Of a DNA stretch of 64,000 bases, positions 24,155 through 32,135 are shown piece after piece; position 1 is the stretch's first letter; every line of letters starts with the position of its first letter. The notes below the pieces were generated by a model that did not search any database, was not told the origin of the DNA, and saw only the letters and a program-made list of their open reading frames with translations. Source of the stretch: JADZEM01 sp046328125 (GTDB lineage Bacteria; Chloroflexota; UBA6077; JACCZL01); the NCBI GenBank assembly GCA_046328125.1, contig JAXLXF010000006.1, positions 186,001 to 250,000 on the forward strand, read 5' to 3'. Made by a program: the position numbers and the translations under genes.

Positions 24155-25432
24155 ATGGCTCACCTGCTCATGGTCGATAGCTGGGTCACCGAGATGGGGC
24201 AGTTCCTGCCCCAGGCGATCGAGCGGCTCGGCCACACCTTCACGTTCGCGACGCGCGACCTGACGCACTACCTGAAGAAGCCGTCACCGAAGGGCTGGCA
24301 CCCGCTCCTCAACGCCAGGAGCATCGTGACCACCGACACGAACGACGCGGCGTCGCTGATCGCCTGGGCCGAGCGGTACCACCAGTTCGCGCCGTTCGAC
24401 GGCGTCATCACCAGCTGCGACTACTACCTGAGCACCGTCGCCCAGCTTGCCGAGCACTTCGGGCTGCCGACCACGCCACCCGACGCTTTCGAGACAGCCC
24501 GGCTGAAGCACCGGATGCGCGCGGCGCTCGACCGGGCCGGCCTGCCGAACGCTCGCTACAAGGTGACCACGACCTGGAAGGAGACCCGGGCGGCGGCCGA
24601 GGCGATCGGCTACCCGGTGGTGCTGAAGCCGACCGATCTTTGCTCCAGCATGTTCGTGGTGGTCGCCCGGGACGAGCAGACGCTCCGTGGCGCCTTCGAC
24701 CAACTGGACGATTTCCCGATCAACACCCGCAAGATCACCCGCGAGCCGATCTTCCTGGTCGAGGAGTATCTGCGCGGCGAGGAGATCTCGGTCGAGGCGT
24801 TCACGTTCGACGGGCAGACGACCATCCTCGGGCTGACCGACAAGAGCCTGAGCGAGCCGCCGGCCTTCATCGAGACCGGCCACATGACGCCGGCCATCGT
24901 GTCCCCGGAGAACGCCGAGGCCACCATCGATCTGGTGCAGAAGTCGCTGCGGGCGGTCGGCTACACCCACGGGCTGTCGCACACCGAGGTCAAGCTCACC
25001 CCGGACGGCCCCCGCATCGTCGAGATCAACGTCCGCTGCGGCGGCGGCCACATCTCGCAGTTGTACCGGCTCACGCAGGGCGTCGATCCAGTCGAGATGA
25101 TGGTCCAACTCGCGCTCGGCCAGCGCCCGACCTACGAGCCGAAGGCGACCGGCGTCCAGAGCGCGACGGTGATGTACTACGTCGCGCCGCGCGGCGGCAC
25201 GGTTGGACAGGTCCGTGGCCTCGACGGACTGGACCGCGACCCGAACGTCGTCGAGTGGCACCTGCCAGACCTGGCCGGCACGACCCTGCGTGAGCCGATC
25301 GACAACAACGACTGCCTCGGCCACGTGCTCACGGTCGACCGCGAAGGCAGCGGCGCTCGCGCCAAGGCCGAGGCTGCCCTCGCACGCATTGAGCTGAGTT
25401 ACGCCGACGAGCGCGTCGGCGCGCTGGCCTAG
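24155..25432 (+). CDS. ATP-grasp carboxylate-amine ligase 1
   Basis: The 425-residue ATP-grasp enzyme is of the amino-acid-ligase type. The N-terminal domain is MAHLLMVDSWVTEMG to GVITSCDYYLSTVAQLAEHFG. ATP-binding loops include YPVVLKPTDLCSSMFVVV and FLVEEYLRGEEISVEAF, and the metal/phosphate site is GPRIVEINVRCGGGHIS. Relatives form amide bonds between amino acids via acyl phosphates. A paralogue (29852-31192) lies in the opposite operon; the two share MAHLL at the start and GYTHGLSHTEVKLTPDGP against GYTHGVSHTEVKLTPNGP. GGAAGGGACATC precedes the ATG. Dipeptide or amino-acid conjugate synthesis is inferred. Confidence 0.88.
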   Translation: MAHLLMVDSWVTEMGQFLPQAIERLGHTFTFATRDLTHYLKKPSPKGWHPLLNARSIVTTDTNDAASLIAWAERYHQFAPFDGVITSCDYYLSTVAQLAEHFGLPTTPPDAFETARLKHRMRAALDRAGLPNARYKVTTTWKETRAAAEAIGYPVVLKPTDLCSSMFVVVARDEQTLRGAFDQLDDFPINTRKITREPIFLVEEYLRGEEISVEAFTFDGQTTILGLTDKSLSEPPAFIETGHMTPAIVSPENAEATIDLVQKSLRAVGYTHGLSHTEVKLTPDGPRIVEINVRCGGGHISQLYRLTQGVDPVEMMVQLALGQRPTYEPKATGVQSATVMYYVAPRGGTVGQVRGLDGLDRDPNVVEWHLPDLAGTTLREPIDNNDCLGHVLTVDREGSGARAKAEAALARIELSYADERVGALA

Positions 25433-25436
25433 CCCC

Positions 25437-25497
25437 CTGGGAGCGCGGCCATCCTGGCCGCTTTCCCGGAAAGCGGCCAGGATGGCCGCGCTCCCAG
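25437..25497. repeat. 61-base perfect palindrome (interspersed repeat candidate)
   Basis: Two 28-base arms are perfect inverted copies (25437-25464 and 25470-25497) around the 5-base centre CCCGG. The arms contain GAGCGCGGCCATCCTGGCCG. It starts five bases after the stop of ATP-grasp ligase 1 and ends 30 bases before the DUF364 gene. No T-run follows, so it is not a standard terminator. The form resembles a REP-type dispersed palindrome, and it could modulate the operon. Confidence 0.8.
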
Positions 25498-25527
25498 AGT
25501 CGAAGTCATTCCTGGAGAAGCTATCTG

Positions 25528-26427
25528 ATGACGACCTCGACGCCCACGTCGCAGTACACGCCGCCCAGGCCGCACGCCGTCCTGCCGCCGGCCCCGAACA
25601 CCACCGACGAGTTGATGCAGCAGGCCCGCGCCGGCCTGTACGGCCCGCCGCCCTCCACCATGATCGTGACGTACGCCTTCACCACCCGCTCCAAGTCGCG
25701 GCACGTCGGCTGGGCCAACACCTACGCCAACTACGCCGTCTCCCTGCGGGTCGGCCGTTCGGTCGGCTCGTGCCTGTTCGAGCCGGGCACCGTCACCCAG
25801 GAGGAGGTCGAGAAGTGCTGTACGCGGACACTTGACGAGCTCCTGGACCATCCGAATCGGCCGGTCCAGATCGCGGCGCTCGACGCCTACTGCGCCGAGC
25901 TGTTCCCACACCATGAGTCATCCATCGCCCGGCCGTACCAGCTCCCCGAGGGCAGCACGACCGACAAGCTCGGCGCCCGGGCGGCCGGCGTGATGTCCCT
26001 GCTCGATCCGCAGCCGGGCCAACAGGTCGCGATGATCGGGGTGATCGGGACGATGATCGCCTGGCTCCGCTCACACGACGTCCGCTACAAGCTGTGCGAC
26101 CTGGACCCCCAGCCGCCGCTGTCCGGCGACACCGTCTACCATGACATGAACGACGTCATCCAGGGCGCGGACGGCATCCTCTCGACCGGCATGACGATCT
26201 CCAACGACGGCTTCGACCGACTGCTGGAGCATTGCCGCTCGACCGGCACGCCGCTGGTGGTCTACACCCAGTCCGGCAGCCACTGCATCCCGCGCTTCCT
26301 TGGAAACGGGGTGACCGCGATCTCGGCCGAGCCGTACCCGTTCTTCTGGGCCCACGGCGCCCCGAGCACGGTCTTCCACTATCACGCCCGCGATCTGATC
26401 GAGAGCTCCCCGAGCACCCGAGACTGA
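25528..26427 (+). CDS. DUF364 (heavy-metal chelation domain) protein
   Basis: The 299-residue protein has an N-terminal part similar to the DUF4213 enolase-N-like domain (STMIVTYAFTTRSKSRHVGWA, GTVTQEEVEKCC, IQIAALDAYCAE-like segment). A Rossmann-like DUF364 domain follows (QVAMIGVIGTMIAWLRSHDV, GADGILSTGMTISNDGFDRLL, PLVVYTQSG). Pfam describes this family as putative heavy-metal chelation proteins; no enzymatic activity is established to my knowledge. It lies between an ATP-grasp ligase and an MFS carrier in one operon, which is the strongest local hint that the pathway product involves a metal. GGAG precedes the ATG. Confidence 0.8.
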   Translation: MTTSTPTSQYTPPRPHAVLPPAPNTTDELMQQARAGLYGPPPSTMIVTYAFTTRSKSRHVGWANTYANYAVSLRVGRSVGSCLFEPGTVTQEEVEKCCTRTLDELLDHPNRPVQIAALDAYCAELFPHHESSIARPYQLPEGSTTDKLGARAAGVMSLLDPQPGQQVAMIGVIGTMIAWLRSHDVRYKLCDLDPQPPLSGDTVYHDMNDVIQGADGILSTGMTISNDGFDRLLEHCRSTGTPLVVYTQSGSHCIPRFLGNGVTAISAEPYPFFWAHGAPSTVFHYHARDLIESSPSTRD

Positions 26428-26436
26428 GGCAGCGGC

Positions 26437-27750
26437 GTGCTTCAGACCTTCCGCCAGATCGCCGCGTTCGACCGGCCGGTCCACGTGCTGCTGGCCAACA
26501 TGCTGGTCAACAACGTCGCGTTCTACATGCTGGTGCCGTTCCTCGCCAGCCACTTCACCAACACGCTCGGGATCGCCTCGTGGATGGTGGGGCTGATCCT
26601 GGGCCTTCGCAACCTGAGCCAGCAGGGCCTGTTCCTGGTCGGCGGCACGCTCTCCGACCGCTTCGGCTACCGGCGGATCATCGTGATCGGCTGCATCCTG
26701 CGCTCGGTAGGCTTCGGGCTGTTCGGCATCTTCGACGCGGCGGCCGGGCTGGCGTTCGCCTCGTTCCTGAGCGGCTTCGCGGCGGCCCTGTCGACCCCGG
26801 CCGGGCGGGCGTACCTGGCGCGCGAGTCGGGCGACCGCCGGGCCGAGGCGTTCGCCGTGCTCGGGATGACGCTGGATGTCGGCTCGGTGCTGGGGCCGCT
26901 GATCGGGGCGCTGCTGCTCGGCTACGATTTCCGGGCAGTCGCGTTCACGGCGGCCGGGCTGTTCCTGATCCTGGGGTACCTCCAGTACCGGTACCTGCCG
27001 GAGCGCGACGACATCAGCCCGACCCGTCGCCAGGCCGTCCTGGACGACTGGCGCGAGGTGCTGGCGAACCGGCCGTTCGTGCTGTTCTCGCTGGCGATGT
27101 TCGGGTACTTCGCGCTGATCAATCAGGAGTACCTGGGCATCCCGCTTGAGGTCCGCCGGGTGACCGGCGGCGATGCCAGCCTCGGCGCGCTGTTCGCCCT
27201 CTCGGCGGCGATCGGCATCCTGGGATCGGTGCCGGTGACCAGCTTCTCCAAGGCCCGCCTCGGCGCGCCACGCGCGATGCAGGTCGGGATGCTGCTGCTG
27301 GGGCTGGCGTTCGTGCCGCTCTGGCTGGCCGGGCCCATGCTGCCCATCGACACCTCGGTAGTCGGACGGCTGAGCGGTGGCTCGCTCGCACCCGGACTGA
27401 TGACCGATCTGGCTGTCTGGCTCGTCAACATCGCCCCTCTCGCCGTCTGCATCTCGGTGCTGACGTTCGGCGCGCTGATGGTCCATCCGTTCGCGATGGA
27501 GACGGTTACCAACTTCGGCGGCGAGCGGCTGGTCGGTACCTACATCGGCATGTACTACCTGGGGCAAGGGCTGAGCGGCGCGCTCGGCAACGCGGCGATA
27601 GGCGCGGCGTTCGACGTGGCAGCGGCCCAGGATGTCCACCGGCTGCCGTGGGCCGTCCTGATCGTCATCGGCTTCGCCGCCACTGCTGCCCTCGCCCTCC
27701 TGGACCGTCGCGCGTCGCCCGCTGCGCACTTAGCCGATGAGTCGGCCTGA
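26437..27750 (+). CDS. MFS transporter, last gene of the plus-strand operon
   Basis: A 437-residue, 12-helix major facilitator starts at a GTG nine bases after the DUF364 stop. The A-motif loop is GGTLSDRFGYRRIIVIGC. It is a close paralogue of the carrier at 13808-15175, including the conserved C-terminal GERLVGTYIGMYYLGQGLSGALGNAAIG. Placement at the end of a biosynthetic-type operon suggests that it exports the product. Its ribosome-binding site is weak, which is consistent with translational coupling. Confidence 0.9.
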   Translation: MLQTFRQIAAFDRPVHVLLANMLVNNVAFYMLVPFLASHFTNTLGIASWMVGLILGLRNLSQQGLFLVGGTLSDRFGYRRIIVIGCILRSVGFGLFGIFDAAAGLAFASFLSGFAAALSTPAGRAYLARESGDRRAEAFAVLGMTLDVGSVLGPLIGALLLGYDFRAVAFTAAGLFLILGYLQYRYLPERDDISPTRRQAVLDDWREVLANRPFVLFSLAMFGYFALINQEYLGIPLEVRRVTGGDASLGALFALSAAIGILGSVPVTSFSKARLGAPRAMQVGMLLLGLAFVPLWLAGPMLPIDTSVVGRLSGGSLAPGLMTDLAVWLVNIAPLAVCISVLTFGALMVHPFAMETVTNFGGERLVGTYIGMYYLGQGLSGALGNAAIGAAFDVAAAQDVHRLPWAVLIVIGFAATAALALLDRRASPAAHLADESA

Positions 27751-27794
27751 TCAGTCCTACCATTGAGCCGGCGGGACACGACAACGGTTGGCAC

Positions 27795-28520
27795 TCACGG
27801 CTCGGTGGCGTGCTGTTCTTCGACCAGGCGCGCGAGGGTACGGAGGTCCGGCACCCTGACGTCCGGCTCGGCCGCCCCGGGCGGGGTGCCGCCAAAGCCG
27901 GGACGGTCGTGGCGGCGGTTGATCCAGACGCTCGTCAGCCCGATCTCGCGGGCCGGGCCGATGTCGTGGAAGAGGCTCTGGGCGGCGTGAAGCACGCGCT
28001 CCTTCGGGAGGCCGAGGCGTTGGAGCATGAAGCGGAAGTTGGCGAGCGCGGGCTTGTAGCTCCCAACCTGCTGTGAGGTGACGACCGCGCCGAAGGGGAC
28101 CTGAAGCTGCCGCGCGCTGCCCTCGAACAGGTCGTCGTCGATGTTCGAGAGGATCACCAGCCGGAAGTGGCGGCCGAGCCGTGCGAGCGACTCGACCGTG
28201 TCCGGGAAAGGTGGCCAATCGCTGATCGTGTCGACCAGCGCTGAGCGCTCGGCTGGCGTCGGCTCGAAGCCGAAGCGCTGCCCAATGCTGTCCATAGTCC
28301 GGAGCAGCACCGCGCGGAACGGCTTGAACGGGCTGCTCCGCTCGATCGGCAGCTTTAGCGCCCCGTACGTCTCGAGTAGCTCGTTGTCCGAGATCTCGAC
28401 GCCGTGCCGTGCGAGGATCGGGCGCAACGCCGTCTGTACGCCTTGCTCGAAATCGATGAGCGTCCCGAAGCAGTCGAAGCTCACGACCTCGAACTGACGG
28501 AAGTCGACGTCTGTGACCAT
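27795..28520 (-). CDS. HAD-family hydrolase (2-haloacid dehalogenase-like)
   Basis: The 241-residue HAD enzyme has motif I SFDCFGTLIDFE (nucleophilic Asp, second Asp replaced as in dehalogenase-like members), motif II VILSNIDDD, the Lys of VGSYKPALANF and motif IV HDIGPAREIGL. This pattern fits the L-2-haloacid dehalogenase/phosphatase group. It converges with the MFS gene and lies downstream of the cysteine-synthase-like operon on the same strand. A phosphatase or dehalogenase step is possible; substrate unknown. Confidence 0.85.
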   Translation of the reverse strand: MVTDVDFRQFEVVSFDCFGTLIDFEQGVQTALRPILARHGVEISDNELLETYGALKLPIERSSPFKPFRAVLLRTMDSIGQRFGFEPTPAERSALVDTISDWPPFPDTVESLARLGRHFRLVILSNIDDDLFEGSARQLQVPFGAVVTSQQVGSYKPALANFRFMLQRLGLPKERVLHAAQSLFHDIGPAREIGLTSVWINRRHDRPGFGGTPPGAAEPDVRVPDLRTLARLVEEQHATEP

Positions 28521-28541
28521 GGCTCAAGGGTAGTGGGGTCG

Positions 28542-28751
28542 TCAGGTACCGTCAATCTCCGGCTCGGCACTCATCTTCCCGACAGCGCAGTCGATGATGA
28601 TCTGGATGCCAGTCTTCGCGGCCGTGGCGGCGAACCGCTCGAAGCGATGTTTGCCGCCGGCCAGCGCCACTCGATCCCCGAGCCCGTGTGCGGCGGTGAT
28701 GCCGGGCTCCAACTGGAGGTCCGTAAAGCTAATCGACAGGATGTAGTGCGA
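28542..28751 (-). pseudogene. coding-like remnant in frame after the PLP enzyme stop
   Basis: Directly after the TGA of the cysteine-synthase-like gene the same frame stays open for 69 codons. About four fifths of its third positions are G or C, like true genes here. The translation includes SFTDLQLEPGITAAHGLGDR and HRFERFAATAAKTGIQIIID. It has no start codon with a ribosome-binding site and I do not recognise a family. It may be the remnant of a lost gene, or a former C-terminal extension cut off by the stop. Confidence 0.35.
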
Positions 28752-29855
28752 TCAGGACTCGCGGTCCGAGCCGTCGATCACCGACTCGCGCGGATCGACT
28801 ACCTGACGACAGCGGGACCAGCGCCGAGCCTCCTGGGCGCGCGGATCGGCGATCTCGTCCGGCTCGTCGGACGGAACGACGCCGAGCAGGCCGCGCTCGG
28901 CGCAGAAGGCGTCGTCGTAGACCGTGTTCCAGTACCGTTCGGGGCCGTCCGGGAAGACCGTCACGACGGTGGCATCCGGCCGCGCGGCAAGGGCGGCCCA
29001 CCGTGCGACCAGAGCCACGCAACCGACACTCCAGCCGCCGCTCACACCGATGCTCTGGGCCAACTCGCGGCAGACGTGGACCGCCTCCCCGTCCGCGACC
29101 CAGTGGACCTCGTCGAACTGGTCGTACGCCACGTTGCGGGGGAAGATGCTGTTGCCCAGGCCGCGCATCACGCCGCGCTGGCCGGATTGACCGAACGTCA
29201 CCGAGCCGACCGCGTCCACCCCGATCACCTTCAGGTCGGGCCAGACCTGCCGCAATCGGCGGGCGACCCCGGCGCTGTGGCCGCCGGTCCCGACGCTGCA
29301 GACCAGCACGTCGATCAGCTCGAACTGGGCCAGGAGCTCATCGGCCAGGCCGGTGTACGCATCGGCGCCGTCCGGGTTGTCGTACTGATTCGGCCAGTAG
29401 GCGCCGGGGATCGCCGCCCGAAGCTGGCGGACGCGCTCGCGGCGGGCCTCGGTCAAGCCACCCGTCGGGTGGGGCTCGGTCACGCACTCAAGCTTGACGC
29501 CGTACGCCGCCAGCAGGTGGCGCAGCATTGGCTCCAGCAGCGGCTCGTGGACGACGATGACGGGATGGCCGAGGCCGATCCCGGCCAGCGCCAGCCCGAG
29601 TCCGAACGTGCCGCTGGACGACTCGACGATGGTGCCTCCGGGGGCGAGGTCGCCGCGCGCACGGGCCTCGAGCAGCATATGCTGGGCCGCCCGATCCTTG
29701 ATCCCGCCCGGGTTGAACCCTTCGAGCTTGGCCCAGAAGCCGCGCCCGTCCGGGACGAACGGCGCCCCGATTCGCAAGACCGGCGTCTCACCGATCAGGT
29801 CCAGCGCCGAACTACAGACTCGGGCTCCTGGTCGCACTCCCGCTGACGCTGTCAC
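28752..29855 (-). CDS. cysteine-synthase-like PLP enzyme
   Basis: The 367-residue fold-type II PLP enzyme has the PLP lysine in FNPGGIKDRAA (Lys53) and the substrate loop ESSSGTFGLGLALAG, in place of the TSGNTG of O-acetylserine sulfhydrylases. The phosphate loop is SVGTGGHSAGV. The altered loop and the unusual C-terminal 50 residues suggest a beta-replacement enzyme other than housekeeping cysteine synthase; SbnA, which makes diaminopropionate precursors for staphyloferrin B, is a functional analogue. The GTG start overlaps the stop of ATP-grasp ligase 2 (GTGA). It would provide a beta-substituted alanine for the ligases; this is inference. Confidence 0.82.
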   Translation of the reverse strand: MTASAGVRPGARVCSSALDLIGETPVLRIGAPFVPDGRGFWAKLEGFNPGGIKDRAAQHMLLEARARGDLAPGGTIVESSSGTFGLGLALAGIGLGHPVIVVHEPLLEPMLRHLLAAYGVKLECVTEPHPTGGLTEARRERVRQLRAAIPGAYWPNQYDNPDGADAYTGLADELLAQFELIDVLVCSVGTGGHSAGVARRLRQVWPDLKVIGVDAVGSVTFGQSGQRGVMRGLGNSIFPRNVAYDQFDEVHWVADGEAVHVCRELAQSIGVSGGWSVGCVALVARWAALAARPDATVVTVFPDGPERYWNTVYDDAFCAERGLLGVVPSDEPDEIADPRAQEARRWSRCRQVVDPRESVIDGSDRES

Positions 29856-31192
29856 GGCGATACCCCCACTCCGACCGGCACCGGCGTGCCTGTGCTTGCG
29901 GTCCCATCGGCGGTGAGATCCGTGGCGATGTCTCGCTCCGCCACTTCATAGACCAGCTCGATCTGGCCGGCCGCCCATTCGGCCTGGGCCCTCGCGCCGT
30001 GCCCGATCCGGTCGACCACGACGACATGACCGAGGTAGGCGTTCATCGAGGGCGGCTCGACGTGGGTGCCCACGACCGCCTTGAGGCTCAGGTCGACCAC
30101 GTTTGGCAGCTCCGAAACGGTGTTGAGCCCGCGCACCTCGGCGATGCGCCCCACACGAGACGGGAGCAGCAGCTTGACCGCCGCGCTGCGGACGCCGGTG
30201 TCACAAACCTCAGTCGGCGGCGTCCGGCCGAGGGCAAGCTCGATGACCACGTCGAGCAGATCGACGCCGGTGACATGCTGGATCAGGTCCGAGATCGAGT
30301 TGCCGGGCGTGCGCGGGTTGATCTCGACGATCCGTGGCCCGTTCGGCGTCAGCTTGACCTCGGTGTGCGAGACGCCGTGGGTGTAGCCGACCGCGATCAA
30401 GGCCCGCCGCACCAGCTCGGTTGCCTCCTCGGCCACTGACGGGTCGAGCGGGGCGGGGAACATGTGGCCATCCTCGATGAAGCCGGGCGCGCCAGTCAGG
30501 CTCTTGTCGGTCAGACCGAGCACCTGGATCTCGCCGTTGTAGCCGACCGCCTCGACGGAGATCTCCTCGCCGCGCAGGAACGCCTCCAGCAGGAACAACG
30601 GATCGCGAGCCTGGCCCCGCAGGTTGACGGTGTAGGCGGCCAACCGATCGAACGCCTGTCGGAGCTCGATCTCGTCGTTGACTCTGGTGACGAACATGCT
30701 GCCGCCCTCGTCGGACGGCTTCAGCACCAGCGGGTAGCCGAGCTCGGCCGCGCCCGCCCGCGCCTCCTCCCAGTCGGCGGCCAACCAGAAGGCCGGGTTC
30801 GGCAGGCCGGCCTTCTCCAGTGCCAGCCGCATCTTGTGCTTCAGGCGGGCCGTCTCCTCGGCCTCGGCGCCCGGGCCGGGCAGCCCGAGCCGCTGGGCCA
30901 CCTGCGCGACGTGCCCCAGGTAGTAGTCGCAGGCCGTGGCGACCCCGTCGAACCGGAGCAGCGCGTGCTGCCGCTCCAGGAAATCGAGCAGGCCGGGCAG
31001 GTCGTTCGTGTCGGCGGTCAGGATGTGGTCGGCCGCCGTGAGCGGGTGCGGGCCATCGGGCGGCAATCGTCGCCAGTTCGGCGCGAGGTCGCGGCTGACG
31101 AAGGTGAAGCGGTGGCCGAGCTCGTGGATGCGTCGCAGGAAGCGGTGGCCGATGCCGCTGTACCAGTTCTCGATCACCAGCAGGTGCGCCAT
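29852..31192 (-). CDS. ATP-grasp carboxylate-amine ligase 2
   Basis: The 446-residue ATP-grasp enzyme is paralogous to the ligase at 24155-25432. Parts are MAHLLVIENWYSGIGHRFLR, the ATP loops YPLVLKPSDEGGSMFV and FLLEAFLRGEEISVEA, and the metal site GPRIVEINPRTPGNSIS. The ATG lies one base beyond the dehydrogenase stop and has GAGGGG upstream. Two different ligases controlled by the same dyads suggest two successive amide bonds, or alternative substrates. Confidence 0.88.
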   Translation of the reverse strand: MAHLLVIENWYSGIGHRFLRRIHELGHRFTFVSRDLAPNWRRLPPDGPHPLTAADHILTADTNDLPGLLDFLERQHALLRFDGVATACDYYLGHVAQVAQRLGLPGPGAEAEETARLKHKMRLALEKAGLPNPAFWLAADWEEARAGAAELGYPLVLKPSDEGGSMFVTRVNDEIELRQAFDRLAAYTVNLRGQARDPLFLLEAFLRGEEISVEAVGYNGEIQVLGLTDKSLTGAPGFIEDGHMFPAPLDPSVAEEATELVRRALIAVGYTHGVSHTEVKLTPNGPRIVEINPRTPGNSISDLIQHVTGVDLLDVVIELALGRTPPTEVCDTGVRSAAVKLLLPSRVGRIAEVRGLNTVSELPNVVDLSLKAVVGTHVEPPSMNAYLGHVVVVDRIGHGARAQAEWAAGQIELVYEVAERDIATDLTADGTASTGTPVPVGVGVSP

Positions 31193-31193
31193 G

Positions 31194-32135
31194 CTACCCC
31201 TCACCCCTACCTGGCCCGAGCGAGCCGCCCTGCTCACGCGGGCCGCTCATGGCCTCTACCGCCTTCACGATGGCCGACTGATCGCGCCGGCCGAGCCCGA
31301 GGTTGGACGCCACCCCGAACAGCTCGTGAGCCACGGCGGCGAGCATCGACGGTGCCTGGAGTCCCTTCGCCGCCGAGACGGCCAGCCCGAGATCCTTGTG
31401 CATCAGGTCGATCATGAAGCCCGGCTCGAAGTCGCGGTTGGCCGGGGCATCCTCCACCAGACCCGGATACGGCGGGATCTTCTGGAGCGCCCAGCAGTTG
31501 CCGGACGACTTCGTGATCACGTCATGGAGCAAGGCCGGATCAGCGCCCGCCCGCACCCCGATGTTGAACGCCTCGGCGACCACGGCCAGCGTGACGCCGG
31601 CGATCAGGTTGTTGACCACCTTGACGACCTCGCCCATGCCTGCGTCGCCGCAGTGGATGACATTCCGCCCCATGACCTCCAGGATCGGGCGGCACTCCTC
31701 GAAGAGATCCTTCGGGCCGCCGACCATGATCGTCAGCGTGGCGTCGCGCGCCCCGACCGATCCCCCGCTGACCGGCGCGTCCAACATCCGGATGCCGCGC
31801 GCGCCCACCTCCCGGTTCACCTTTCGGGAGGCCAGCGGGTCGATGGTGCTCATGTCGATCAGGACAGTGCCCGGCTGCATGGCATGGATCGCCCCGGCTG
31901 GCCCGAGCACGGCCGCCTCGACGTGCGGCGACGACGGCAGCATCGTGATGACGACGCGGGCGTCCCGGGCGCAGAGCGCCGCGCTGGTGGCGGCCTCGGC
32001 CCCGAGCTCGCGGAGCTCCTCGACGGGCTCGGGGTTCAGGTCGAAGACGGTGACCGGGTAGTGGGCCTTCAGGAGATGGCCGGCCATCTGCTTGCCCATC
32101 GTGCCGACGCCGATGAAGCCGATCGGGCGGGTCAT
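31194..32135 (-). CDS. 3-hydroxyisobutyrate dehydrogenase-like enzyme
   Basis: The 313-residue beta-hydroxyacid dehydrogenase has the NAD(P) motif IGFIGVGTMGKQMAGHLL at the N-terminus, the substrate signature DAPVSGGSVGARDATL, and the catalytic-Lys region GMGEVVKVVNNLI. Family members oxidise 3-hydroxyisobutyrate, tartronate semialdehyde, beta-hydroxy amino acids or related acids reversibly. The ATG overlaps the stop of the SHMT-like gene (ATGA). Acting next to an SHMT-like aldol enzyme, it could oxidise a beta-hydroxy amino acid or reduce the matching semialdehyde. Confidence 0.88.
   Translation of the reverse strand: MTRPIGFIGVGTMGKQMAGHLLKAHYPVTVFDLNPEPVEELRELGAEAATSAALCARDARVVITMLPSSPHVEAAVLGPAGAIHAMQPGTVLIDMSTIDPLASRKVNREVGARGIRMLDAPVSGGSVGARDATLTIMVGGPKDLFEECRPILEVMGRNVIHCGDAGMGEVVKVVNNLIAGVTLAVVAEAFNIGVRAGADPALLHDVITKSSGNCWALQKIPPYPGLVEDAPANRDFEPGFMIDLMHKDLGLAVSAAKGLQAPSMLAAVAHELFGVASNLGLGRRDQSAIVKAVEAMSGPREQGGSLGPGRGEG

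Noticed and set aside
25437..25497. Rho-independent terminator after the ATP-grasp gene
   Set aside because: The stem is very strong but no T-run follows on either strand and the operon appears to continue, so a dispersed palindrome is the better description.
28752..29855. Housekeeping cysteine synthase
   Set aside because: The TSGNTG substrate loop is replaced by SSSGTFG, and the gene is coupled to an ATP-grasp ligase in a specialised operon.
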